A stretch of 49,501 bases of DNA from Chloroflexota bacterium (lineage in GTDB: Bacteria; Chloroflexota; Anaerolineae; Promineifilales; Promineifilaceae), in assembly GCA_029559155.1 (NCBI GenBank), contig JAKQCM010000031.1, positions 1 through 49,501 of the forward strand, in the 5' to 3' direction. This document shows, in pieces, positions 33,830 through 41,982 of the stretch. Each line of letters starts with the position of its first letter. Position 1 is the first letter of the stretch. Below the pieces are notes generated by a model that worked only from the letters and a program-made list of their open reading frames with translations, had not been told where the DNA came from and made no database searches. Made by a program: the position numbers and the translations under genes.

Positions 33830-35022
33830 TAGCCCCGAATGTACCGCAACGACGTTTGCGGCTGGCTCAGATATTCGACGCCGTCAGCCGTTACCAGCAC
33901 ATCTTCTTCCAGACTCATCATCCCTCGTTCCGGCACCACCACGTGCAGCTCCAGGGTGAATATGTTGCCTACTTCTACCGGTAGATCGCAAATACCGGCA
34001 TAACGTTCCCATCGTGGCCCCAACACCGTGGCGCCGTCGTGGGCGACGCGGCCCAGCAAGTGACCAAAGGCGTGCATATATTCCGGGTAGCCGTTGTCGA
34101 CGATGTGGGCGCGGGCAGCGGCGTCCACTTGCCAACCGGGCACGCCGGGTCGCAGGGCGGCTTCGCCAGCCTTGATGGCCCCCAGAACAACCTCGAAAGC
34201 GCGCTGCACTTCCGGCGGCGCGGCCGTTTCGCCATCGTCCAGCACGTACCACATGCGCTGGATGTCTGAGCAGTAATCGTTTTGCTTGACGCCCAGGTCC
34301 ATGTGCAGGGTGTGGCCTTTTTGCAGGACCACATCTCCCGGCGCGGCGTGCCCGGACGCGGATTCCGGCCCACAGGTGACGATTGGGTTAAATGGTTTGG
34401 GCCAGGCATAACCAAGACCCAGGGAATCGATACGGCCGTGTACAAATTCCGCAATTTCCCGCTGTGTCATCCCCGGCCGCACAAATTCTTCCACTTCATC
34501 AAACAGCATTTCGGTGGTGGCCACCGCCTGGCGCACCCGCTCGATTTCCGCCTGGCTCTTGCGGCCGCGCAGGGCGGCGATGATTTTTTCGGCCGAAATC
34601 AGGCGGTCGGCATAGGGCGTGCCGGCAAGCATGACCTGCAGAGAGCGATACATGCCCAGGCTCAAGCCATCGGCGGCGACGTCGTTTTCGGAATAGTTGA
34701 TGGCGATCTGGGCCGGGTCCAATTTGGCCAGCGCCTCGCGCAGCGGCTGGCTGATGCCCTGGTGGTAGTCGATGACTTCGTAAACGCCCAGATTGCGTGC
34801 GTTTTCGGCATCGAAGTGGCCGATAATGCACACATGGCGGCCAGAACGGCTGACGATGAAGGCTGTTTTCCAGGTCACGTCAATATCGGCAATGAGTTCC
34901 AGCGCCGGATCGGGCTGGAGGCTGGTTTCACGGACAAAGGTGAGCCAGGCGTCTACGTTTAGTTCAGCGAGGATGGCGGTGGCCTGGGCCAGTTTTTCTT
35001 GAATCAGGTGTAAATTGTTCAT
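33826..35022 (-). CDS. M24-family aminopeptidase (Xaa-Pro type)
   Basis: This is a 398-residue cytoplasmic metallopeptidase. An N-terminal creatinase-like domain (about 1-150) precedes a pita-bread catalytic domain. Metal ligands can be read at the Asp of LHMDLGVKQ, the Asp of CSDIQR, the His of HAFGHLLG, and the Glu residues of TLELHVV and SLEEDVLV. This fits Xaa-Pro dipeptidase or aminopeptidase P. Substrate preference is not certain. There is no clear Shine-Dalgarno sequence. It lies downstream of parAB on the same strand (44-bp gap). Confidence 0.9.
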   Translation of the reverse strand: MNNLHLIQEKLAQATAILAELNVDAWLTFVRETSLQPDPALELIADIDVTWKTAFIVSRSGRHVCIIGHFDAENARNLGVYEVIDYHQGISQPLREALAKLDPAQIAINYSENDVAADGLSLGMYRSLQVMLAGTPYADRLISAEKIIAALRGRKSQAEIERVRQAVATTEMLFDEVEEFVRPGMTQREIAEFVHGRIDSLGLGYAWPKPFNPIVTCGPESASGHAAPGDVVLQKGHTLHMDLGVKQNDYCSDIQRMWYVLDDGETAAPPEVQRAFEVVLGAIKAGEAALRPGVPGWQVDAAARAHIVDNGYPEYMHAFGHLLGRVAHDGATVLGPRWERYAGICDLPVEVGNIFTLELHVVVPERGMMSLEEDVLVTADGVEYLSQPQTSLRYIRGY

Positions 35023-35066
35023 GGTTTTTGTGTTTTTAGCGGGTGCTTTGCGAGCGAACCGAGGAC

Positions 35067-35924
35067 TTATTCCTCTTCGCCCACGATGGTTTCGTAAATG
35101 GATTGCAGCTCTTCGTCGGAGTAGTAGTGGATGACTACCTGGCCGCCTTTGCGCTTTTTGTTGATGGTGACGCGGGTTCCCAGGGAATGCTCAAACTGGG
35201 TTTGCAGGTCGGCCAATTCCGGCGGGAGTTTTTTCTTGGGTTTGGGCGCCGGTTTTTCTTCGGCCAGCAGGTTTTTGACGTGCTGCTCGGTTTGGCGCAC
35301 GCTTAAATCCAGCTTCATGATTTGTTTCATGGCGTTGGTTTGCATTTCTGGCGTGGGGAGTGGGAGGAGCGCACGGCCGTGCGCCCCACTGATCAATCCA
35401 TCACTCACCGCTTGCTGCACATTGGCCGGCAAGGTGAGCAGGCGCAGCAGGTTGGCCACGGTGGAGCGCCCTTTCCCAACGCGTTTGGCCACTTCTTCCT
35501 GCGTCAGGCCAAACTCTTCCATGAGCTGCTGGTAGGCGAAGGCTTCTTCCAGAGCGTTGAGGTCGGCGCGCTGGATGTTTTCGATGATTGCCAGTTCCAG
35601 CATGGCCTGGGGAGTGGCTTCTTTGACAATGGCCGGCAGCTGTTCCAATCCGGCCAACTGGGAGGCCCGCCAGCGCCGTTCGCCGGCGATAAGCAGGTAT
35701 TTGCCGTCTTGCTGGGTGACGACGAGCGGTTGGATGAGGCCGTGTTCGGTGATGGAAGCGGCCAATTCGGCCAGTTGTTCGTCGTTGAAGGCGGTGCGGG
35801 GTTGATGGGGATTGGGGTAGATTTCGGCGACGGGGATCAGGCGGATGTCGTCATTGGAAACGGCCGTGTCCGCCGTCGGTATCAGTGCGCTTAATCCGCG
35901 CCCCAGTCCGTGTTTCTTGGTCAT
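35067..35924 (-). CDS. parB: Chromosome-partitioning protein ParB
   Basis: ParB binds parS and CTP and loads partition complexes. The 285-residue product has an N-terminal ParB/Srx domain (about 26-115) with the nucleotide motif GERRWRA (81-87), a helix-turn-helix (LTQEEVAKRVGKGRSTVANLLRLL) and a C-terminal dimerisation domain (about 225-285) after an Ala/Lys/Pro linker. The ATG overlaps the parA stop by 4 nt. I found no exact TGTTNCACGTGAAACA parS site in the window. An octamer encodes ADTAVSN near the N-terminus, just ahead of the core. Confidence 0.95.
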   Translation of the reverse strand: MTKKHGLGRGLSALIPTADTAVSNDDIRLIPVAEIYPNPHQPRTAFNDEQLAELAASITEHGLIQPLVVTQQDGKYLLIAGERRWRASQLAGLEQLPAIVKEATPQAMLELAIIENIQRADLNALEEAFAYQQLMEEFGLTQEEVAKRVGKGRSTVANLLRLLTLPANVQQAVSDGLISGAHGRALLPLPTPEMQTNAMKQIMKLDLSVRQTEQHVKNLLAEEKPAPKPKKKLPPELADLQTQFEHSLGTRVTINKKRKGGQVVIHYYSDEELQSIYETIVGEEE

Positions 35925-36706
35925 GCCGTTGTTTCCTTTACCTGGTCGCCCTTCAGAATTTCGGACGTCAGGACTTTGTAGGCCAGCGCGCCGGGGGAAG
36001 TGGGCGCGTAAATGTTGATGGGCTGCCCGAAGCTGGGCGCTTCGCTCAGGCGCACATTGCGCGGCACGATCGTGCGAAAAACTTTGCCGGGAAAGTAGTT
36101 GCGCACTTCTTCCACCACCTGCCGGCTCAGGTTGGTGCGGCTGTCGTACATGGTCATAATCAGGCCGCGAATAGACAGGGCGGGGTTAAGATATTTACGT
36201 ACCAGGTCGATGGTTTGGGTGAGCTGCGATAAACCTTCCAGGGCCAGATATTCGCACTGCACGGGGATGAGTACGCCGTCGCGGGCGGCGGTGAGGGCGT
36301 TGACGGTGAGCAGGCTCAGGCTGGGCGGGCAGTCGATGAGGATGTAGTCGTAACGGCCGTTCAGCCCATCCAGCGCCTTTTGCAGCCGGTACTCGCGGCC
36401 GATCGCATTGACCAATTCCACTTCCGCGCCGGACAGGCCTGGGCTGGAAGGCACAATATCCAGCTTAAATTCCGGCAGGCTGATGCGCACGCTGTCGACC
36501 GATGCTTCTTCTAAGAGCAGCTCGTAGATGGAAAGGGGGACGGCCGTTTTATCTACGCCTAACCCGGATGTGGCGTTTGCTTGCGGGTCGATGTCCACCA
36601 ACAGCGTGCGCCGGCCGCTGCCGGCCAGGTAGGCGCACAGGTTGATGACGCTGGTGGTTTTTCCGACGCCACCCTTTTGGTTCACAATCGCATAAATCTT
36701 GGTCAT
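35921..36706 (-). CDS. parA: Chromosome-partitioning ATPase ParA/Soj
   Basis: This is a Walker-type ATPase of 261 residues. The deviant Walker A is KGGVGKTT (11-18) with the signature Lys, the switch region is DIDPQANATSGLG, and Walker B is DYILIDCPPSL. It works with ParB to segregate the chromosome origin region. Its length and absence of an N-terminal DNA-binding extension are typical of chromosomal Soj, not plasmid ParA. The PfkB gene ends 13 bp upstream, so the three genes may form one transcript. Confidence 0.96.
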   Translation of the reverse strand: MTKIYAIVNQKGGVGKTTSVINLCAYLAGSGRRTLLVDIDPQANATSGLGVDKTAVPLSIYELLLEEASVDSVRISLPEFKLDIVPSSPGLSGAEVELVNAIGREYRLQKALDGLNGRYDYILIDCPPSLSLLTVNALTAARDGVLIPVQCEYLALEGLSQLTQTIDLVRKYLNPALSIRGLIMTMYDSRTNLSRQVVEEVRNYFPGKVFRTIVPRNVRLSEAPSFGQPINIYAPTSPGALAYKVLTSEILKGDQVKETTA

Positions 36707-36719
36707 AAATAGCTCTCGG

Positions 36720-37544
36720 CTAGGAATTTTTGATGAGTTGTTGGATGGCGTTTAATTTTTCGTCGATGCCATCCAGTTCTACGGAGCGGGCGGCAATGTC
36801 GTTGGCAAAACGGCCCGCTTCCCAGGGGTTGCCGCCGGTCTGGTACAGGCGGATAAAAAAGGCGGCGGCAAAGATATCGCCCGCGCCGGTGGCATTGATT
36901 TCTTGGGCGCGGCGTGTGGGCAGGTGGCGAATTTCGTCTTCGAAATAGATGGTGCAGCCGTCGTAGCCTCTGGTGACTACCAGCAGGCGCGACCATTGGC
37001 GAAACTGGTCTAGCTGAATGTCATCGCGCAAATCTTCGTGGCTGAGGATGACGGCCGCGGCCAGGGGAAGAACTTCGCGCGCTTCGGGCCAGTCGGCGGG
37101 GTAGACACGGCCGTTCTTATCCCAGCGGCGCATCCAGCCTTGCGGCGTCAGCCCTACCAGGCTGTTGCTGAAGTGGCGAATGACGGCCGGGTCGATTTCG
37201 TTGGCGATGGGGGCCAGATGAACGATGTCGGCGCGCTGCCAATCGGCAGGGACGTGGGCGGGCAGGATGGGCGCGGCCTGGGCGTGCAGGGTTTGCATAC
37301 GGCCGTTGGCCGTGTACACATTTGCAAAAGTGGTTGTTTGGTTGGCCACGATGGTGTGCAGGTGAATGCCTTCCAGGTGGCGCTGCCAGGAAAAATCGGC
37401 GCTGCTGCTGGTGAGGACGGCCGTTTTACAACCTAACGCCTGCGCCAGCCGCCCGGAAAAGGAAACCGTACCGCCTAATTGTGGCCCGGTTGGGGTAATA
37501 TCTTCGCTAATATGACCAATTGCCAGGTAATCGATGTGTGTCAT
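36720..37544 (-). CDS. PfkB-family sugar kinase
   Basis: This ribokinase-like kinase of 274 residues has signature 2 in full (INATGAGDIFAAAFFIRL, catalytic Asp in GAGD). Signature 1 is reduced: GHISEDITPTGPQLGGTVSFSGRLAQALG. The substrate cannot be named. A likeness to adenosine- or nucleoside-type kinases is possible but unproven. A TAGAAT box (37554-37559) lies 9 nt before the ATG and there is no ribosome site, compatible with a leaderless transcript that continues into parA-parB. Confidence 0.88.
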   Translation of the reverse strand: MTHIDYLAIGHISEDITPTGPQLGGTVSFSGRLAQALGCKTAVLTSSSADFSWQRHLEGIHLHTIVANQTTTFANVYTANGRMQTLHAQAAPILPAHVPADWQRADIVHLAPIANEIDPAVIRHFSNSLVGLTPQGWMRRWDKNGRVYPADWPEAREVLPLAAAVILSHEDLRDDIQLDQFRQWSRLLVVTRGYDGCTIYFEDEIRHLPTRRAQEINATGAGDIFAAAFFIRLYQTGGNPWEAGRFANDIAARSVELDGIDEKLNAIQQLIKNS

Positions 37545-37658
37545 GCCGCAGAAATTCTAACATATAGCGAGAGCGTTAGCGAGAGCCGGGGTTGGCATCT
37601 CAGGCAGGGAGCGGGACGCAAGAAAAGAAAAAACGCGACAAAATTAACATAACACCCC

Positions 37659-37722
37659 CTCTATCTCTATCTCTATCTCTATCTCTATCTCTTCCTCTCG
37701 CTCTGACTCTAGCTCTAGCTCC
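37659..37722. repeat. TCTCTA hexamer microsatellite
   Basis: Five to six near-perfect TCTCTA units (37659-37692) are followed by diverged CTCTCGCTCTGACTCTAGCTC. A partial complementary stretch (GCGAGAGCGTTAGCGAGAGC) lies at about 37566-37586. It resembles the hexamer part of the array at 24070. Confidence 0.85.
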
Positions 37723-37764
37723 CCGCTTCCTGTACAATAAGTTTAATTCACTCAGGAGAATCAG

Positions 37765-38556
37765 ATGTCTTTTCGTCGGATGGTGCCTTTCCTTTTGTTG
37801 AACATTTTGGTGTCGGCGGCCGTGGTGCTGGCGATTCTGTATTGGTGGGATGGTCGCAATGGCGGCGGTGATAAGGTGGTGGTGGCGACGGCAACGGCCG
37901 TAATCCCCACACCAGACATCAGCGCCCAACTTGGCGAGGCGGCGGCTCCGGCAGCAGAGGATGGGACTGGTGTGGTAGAGGCAACGGCCGTTAGCGACGG
38001 CCCCACCACCCACACCGTGCAATCCGGTGATACCCTCGGTAGTATCAGCACGCGCTACGAAGTTTCCATAGAAGACATCATGGCCGCCAACGGAATCGAT
38101 AACCCCAACTTCCTGAGTGTCGGCCAGCAGCTCATCATCCCCATCGGCGGATTGGCAACGCCAACGGCCGTACCCACCAACACCCCACCTCCAGGCGTAC
38201 CGCCCACGCCCATCCCCACCGAAGCCGCCGCTACCCAGGGAGAAGCCATTCTCCAGATCGGCGACGTGATCGGCGCCGGTTCCATCACCGATGAAGCTGT
38301 GCAAATCATCAACTCCGGCACCCGCCAGATCAATTTGCTTGGCTGGACCCTCAGCGACGAAAGTGGTTTTGTGTATCGATTTGCTCAGGTGACGCTCTTT
38401 GGCGAAGGCGCGGGCATCCTCATCCACACCGAAACCGGCATTAACAGCCCGACTGATTTATTTTGGGGGTTGGAATCGCCTGTTTGGGAATCCGGAGAGA
38501 CCGTTACACTTACCGACGATGCCGGGTCAATCCAGGATACCTTCACGATTCCTTAG
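37765..38556 (+). CDS. LysM and lamin-tail domain surface protein
   Basis: This is a 263-residue membrane-anchored protein. A signal-anchor helix (about 7-27) is followed by a linker and a LysM domain (about 82-127: HTVQSGDTLGSISTRYEVSIEDIMAANGI). A second Thr/Pro linker precedes a C-terminal lamin-tail-like beta domain (about 165-263: EAVQIINSGTRQINLLGWTLSDESG). LysM binds glycans of the cell wall, and lamin-tail domains occur in secreted nucleases and surface proteins. AGGAGA supports ATG 37765, and TACAAT at about 37732 may be the -10 box. Confidence 0.9.
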   Translation: MSFRRMVPFLLLNILVSAAVVLAILYWWDGRNGGGDKVVVATATAVIPTPDISAQLGEAAAPAAEDGTGVVEATAVSDGPTTHTVQSGDTLGSISTRYEVSIEDIMAANGIDNPNFLSVGQQLIIPIGGLATPTAVPTNTPPPGVPPTPIPTEAAATQGEAILQIGDVIGAGSITDEAVQIINSGTRQINLLGWTLSDESGFVYRFAQVTLFGEGAGILIHTETGINSPTDLFWGLESPVWESGETVTLTDDAGSIQDTFTIP

Positions 38557-38657
38557 CGCAGTGGTTGGCGGAAAGTTGATAGTGGCAGCATTGACCACAA
38601 ACCATCCCCCCATTTCCCACTAACAACTCCTGGCCGACACCTGAAGGAGAGAAACTC

Positions 38658-38882
38658 ATGCGTGGTTTGGTAGATAAAAAAGGCGAACAGTTTGCCGTGT
38701 TGCGCGGGCAAGTATTGTACGATCTGGAAGGTGTGGCCACCGGCAAGCGTGAAGGTGATTTTATTGTCGATCTGGCCGGCAAGCGGGTCTGGCGCATCGT
38801 TGGCGATGGCGTGTATACCCTGGACGGTTCAGAATCCATCGGCTATTTCGGCAGCGATATGCCCGAAAGAATGACGTGGTAA
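38658..38882 (+). CDS. Small beta-rich protein, possible four-fold beta-flower domain
   Basis: This 74-residue protein has a strong ribosome site (AAGGAGAG). The sequence is a run of short strands with repeated pattern (GEQFAVLRGQVLYDLEG, DFIVDLAGKRVWRIVGDGVYTL, ESIGYFGS), consistent with a small beta-propeller-like fold such as the four-fold beta-flower domain. That assignment is from memory and uncertain. It lies between the LysM gene and nfo on the same strand and may be part of a longer transcript. Confidence 0.75.
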   Translation: MRGLVDKKGEQFAVLRGQVLYDLEGVATGKREGDFIVDLAGKRVWRIVGDGVYTLDGSESIGYFGSDMPERMTW

Positions 38883-38950
38883 ATAAACTGTTGGCTGAGC
38901 GGGTCAGGAACTGTTGCCCCGCTCGGTCACACAAATAAGGAAATCCCCCC

Positions 38951-39826
38951 ATGCGATTAGGCGCACACATGAGTACGGCCGGTGGAGCATACACGGCCTT
39001 TAAACGCGGCGATGAAACCGGCTGTGAAACCATGCTGATCTTTACCAAAAGTAATCGCCAATGGCAGGCAAAGCCGTTGACCGACAAAGATATTGCCCAA
39101 TTCCGCGAAGCGGCGCAGGCATACGACCACATTTCCCCGGTGGCCGTGCACGCCAGTTATTTGATTAATGTGGCCTCGCCGGATGAGGCGCTGTGGGAGA
39201 AATCTTACCAGGCGTTGAAGGTTGAGGTGGAACGCTGCGGGCAGTTGGGCATTCCGCTGCTTACGTTTCACCCGGGTTCTTTTGTGGGCGGTGATGAGGC
39301 AACCGGGCTGGCGCATATTGCCCGGGCTTTGCGGCGATTGTTGGCGGAAACGGCCGTTTCCGCTCCCCACGTCACCATCTGCCCCGAAACAATGGCCGGG
39401 CAGGGAACCAATCTGGGCTGCACCTTTGCCCAATTGGCCTGGATTTTGAACGAGGCCGGACCAGACGAACGCCTGGGCGTTTGTTTCGACACCTGTCACG
39501 TCTTTGCCGCCGGTTACGATATTCGCACGCCGGAAGCCTACGCGGCCACCATGGCCGAGTTCGACCGGCTGATCGGCCTGGACCGAATCAAGTTTTTCCA
39601 CTTCAACGACAGCAAACACGAGCTGGGATCCAACAAAGACCGCCATGAGCATATTGGCCGGGGATTCATTGGCGAGGCTGGCTTTGCCAACTTTGTGAAC
39701 GATCCGCGTTGGGCCAATCATGCCGCCCACCTGGAAACGCCGAAGACCGAAGAGGGCGAAGACGGCCGTGACATCGAAATGGATCCGGTTAATCTGGCGA
39801 CATTACGCAGCTTGATAATAAACTAA
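38951..39826 (+). CDS. nfo: Endonuclease IV (AP endonuclease)
   Basis: Nfo cleaves abasic sites 5' to the lesion in base-excision repair. The 291-residue product has the zinc-ligand motifs in order: AVHASYLIN, LTFHPGS, TICPETM, VCFDTCHVFAAGYD, FHFNDSK and RHEHIGRG, and the C-terminal HLETPK with Glu. An exact 20-base palindrome around an ACGGCCGT octamer (39344-39363) encodes the AETAVSAP insertion between a helix and the next strand. Confidence 0.95.
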   Translation: MRLGAHMSTAGGAYTAFKRGDETGCETMLIFTKSNRQWQAKPLTDKDIAQFREAAQAYDHISPVAVHASYLINVASPDEALWEKSYQALKVEVERCGQLGIPLLTFHPGSFVGGDEATGLAHIARALRRLLAETAVSAPHVTICPETMAGQGTNLGCTFAQLAWILNEAGPDERLGVCFDTCHVFAAGYDIRTPEAYAATMAEFDRLIGLDRIKFFHFNDSKHELGSNKDRHEHIGRGFIGEAGFANFVNDPRWANHAAHLETPKTEEGEDGRDIEMDPVNLATLRSLIIN

Positions 39827-39860
39827 AACCGCAAATCTAAACCCACAAAGCGAGGTTTCC

Positions 39861-41420
39861 ATGGCAGTTTCCAGTATCTTTAATGATGCCATTGGCCCGG
39901 TCATGCGCGGCCCTTCCAGTTCACACAGCGCCGCCGGGTGCCGCATGGGTCTGCTCTTGCGCGACCTGATCGGTGGCGAGATCGAAGAAGTGATCATCGA
40001 TTATGATCCCAACGGCTCCCTGGTAACCACGCACGAGAGCCAGGGAACCGACATGGGCCTGTATGGCGGTCTTCTCGGCTGGCAGGCCGATGATGCGCGC
40101 ATGGAATCATACAGAGAAGGCATTCAGGCGGCCGGCATCGCCATTCAGGTGAATTACGTGAGTTACGGGGCGACTCACCCCAACATGTACCGCATTCGAA
40201 TTTCTAACTCGCGGGTTTCGCATACGTTCACGGCCATTTCTACCGGCGGCGGCATGATTGAGGTGCAAGCGATAGACGGCACGGCCGTTTCCATAAACGG
40301 CGATTACCATGAACTGTTGATATACGGCCGTAACCTGCCCGCCATCCAGGCCCACCTGCCAACTGCCCTGGCGTATGATTTTCTCGAACACCACATTGGC
40401 GACAGGCAGTTTATCGAACTCAAAAGCGCCACTCCCTTTGCCATCGACGATATAGCAGCCATCGAAGCGTTGAAAGATGTGGATTTTGTGCGCTATTTAC
40501 AGCCGGTTCTGCCCATCTTGTCGCGCAAGGATTTAGAAGTTCCATTTATTTACTGCGAGGATATGTTGGCATACGGCCGTAACCACAACCTGAACCTGTG
40601 GGAATTGGCTGTACGCTACGAAAGCGCGCGCGGCGGCATCTCAGAAGCCGACGTGTGCCAGAAAATGAGCCACATCGTCCGCCTGATGGATAATTCCATC
40701 CAACAAGGATTACGCGGCACCTACTACGAAGATCGCATCCTGCCTTGCCAATCCGTTGGCTTTAAAAAGCGGATGGTCAGCCAAACGCTCATCAACGGCG
40801 AACCGTTGAACACCATGATCCTGTATGTCACGGCCATGATGGAAATAAAAAGCTCAATGGGCGTCATTGTGGCCGCGCCGACGGCCGGGTCTTGCGGCGC
40901 ATTACCCGGCGCTATTCTGGGCGCAGCGGCCGTCATGGGCAAGGGCGAAGAAGACATCGTCCACGCCATGCTGGCCGCCGGCATGATCGGCGTTTTCATT
41001 TCTGAACACGCCACTTTCTCCGCCGAAGTGGGCGGCTGCCAGGCGGAATGCGGCGCCGGCTCGGCCATGGCTGCGGCCGGTCTGGTCGTTTTAGCTGGCG
41101 GCACATTGGAACAATCGGTTGCGGCCGCTTCGCTGGCGCTGCAAAATTCTCTGGGCATGATCTGCGATCCGATTGGCAAGCGCGTGGAAGCGCCTTGCCT
41201 GGGGCGCAACGTCATGGCGGCCTCCAACGCACTCTCCTGCGCCAACATGGCCCTGGCTAATTATGATCCGGTCATTACGTTTGATGAAGTGGTGGCGACG
41301 ATGCTGGACGTGGGCAACAGCATGACCCACGAACTGCGCTGCACAGGACTGGGCGGATTGGCCATCACGCCATCGGCCATTGCCGTAGAAAAGCGCTTGC
41401 AGCAGTTCCGAAGTTGTTAG
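39861..41420 (+). CDS. sdaA: L-serine ammonia-lyase, one-chain Fe-S type
   Basis: This enzyme converts L-serine to pyruvate and ammonia with a 4Fe-4S cluster. The 519-residue chain joins the beta domain (about 1-150, with GPSSSHSAAGCRMG) and the alpha domain. The alpha domain has cluster-type Cys residues in AGSCGALPG, GGCQAECGAGSAMAAAGL and the last part with CDPIGKRVEAPCLGRN, and ends in ELRCTGLGG. The one-chain form is known from E. coli SdaA. It lies 34 bp after nfo on the same strand. Confidence 0.92.
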   Translation: MAVSSIFNDAIGPVMRGPSSSHSAAGCRMGLLLRDLIGGEIEEVIIDYDPNGSLVTTHESQGTDMGLYGGLLGWQADDARMESYREGIQAAGIAIQVNYVSYGATHPNMYRIRISNSRVSHTFTAISTGGGMIEVQAIDGTAVSINGDYHELLIYGRNLPAIQAHLPTALAYDFLEHHIGDRQFIELKSATPFAIDDIAAIEALKDVDFVRYLQPVLPILSRKDLEVPFIYCEDMLAYGRNHNLNLWELAVRYESARGGISEADVCQKMSHIVRLMDNSIQQGLRGTYYEDRILPCQSVGFKKRMVSQTLINGEPLNTMILYVTAMMEIKSSMGVIVAAPTAGSCGALPGAILGAAAVMGKGEEDIVHAMLAAGMIGVFISEHATFSAEVGGCQAECGAGSAMAAAGLVVLAGGTLEQSVAAASLALQNSLGMICDPIGKRVEAPCLGRNVMAASNALSCANMALANYDPVITFDEVVATMLDVGNSMTHELRCTGLGGLAITPSAIAVEKRLQQFRSC

Positions 41421-41443
41421 GAAAGCGGCAACCTGGAGGAGAA

Positions 41444-41492
41444 TTAGAGACTGGAGATTGGAGATTGGAGATTAGCTCAATCTCCAGTCTCA
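41444..41492. repeat. GGAGATT hairpin after sdaA
   Basis: The left arm (TAGAGACTGGAGATTGG and on) and the right arm CAATCTCCAGTCTCAG pair across a short loop, 24 bp after the stop codon of sdaA. Confidence 0.85.
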
Positions 41493-41561
41493 GTTTTCAG
41501 TTGCGCGAGCTGTTTAATTTTCGATCCAAAAGCATTCCGGATGGAGACAAAAGAGAAATAG

Positions 41562-41945
41562 ATGATGGACGATAAACCAAAACCCAAGAATATTGATGAG
41601 TATATTGCTGCATTCCCTGAAGATATCCAGGTGATGTTGACCGAACTCAGGGCGACTATCCAGGCAGCCGCGCCGGCCGCAGAAGAAAAAATCAGCTATC
41701 AAATGCCCACCTTTGCCCTAAACGGGAATCTGGTTCATTTTGCGGCCTTTAAAAACCATATCGGTTTATACCCTGCGCCCACGGGTCTTGAGGCGTTTCA
41801 GGAAGAATTATCGGTCTATAAGACAGGCAAGGGTTCGGTGCAGTTTCCCATTGACCAGCCGCTGCCGTTGGATCTGATACGCAAAATTGTTCAGTACCGG
41901 GTCGCGGAAAATGCACAAAGAGCGGCGGCCAAATCGAAAAAATAG
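41562..41945 (+). CDS. DUF1801 domain protein
   Basis: This is a 127-residue cytoplasmic protein. It has the DUF1801 pattern: IDEYIAAFPEDIQVMLTELRATIQAAAPAAEEKISYQMPTF, then HFAAFKNHIGLYPAP, a KTGKGSVQFPIDQPLP strand region and a basic tail. The family includes the iron chaperone frataxin-like YdhG and other small proteins; its exact role here is unknown. Two ATG codons in tandem (41562, 41565) are possible starts. The M19 gene follows 37 bp later on the same strand. Confidence 0.88.
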   Translation: MMDDKPKPKNIDEYIAAFPEDIQVMLTELRATIQAAAPAAEEKISYQMPTFALNGNLVHFAAFKNHIGLYPAPTGLEAFQEELSVYKTGKGSVQFPIDQPLPLDLIRKIVQYRVAENAQRAAAKSKK

Positions 41946-41982
41946 CCCATTGACCGGCCTCGTATAAACAAGGAACCCTTTT

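Noticed and set aside
35067-37544. Replication origin or parS near parAB
   Set aside because: I saw no TGTTNCACGTGAAACA site and no DnaA-box cluster; parAB alone does not prove an origin here.
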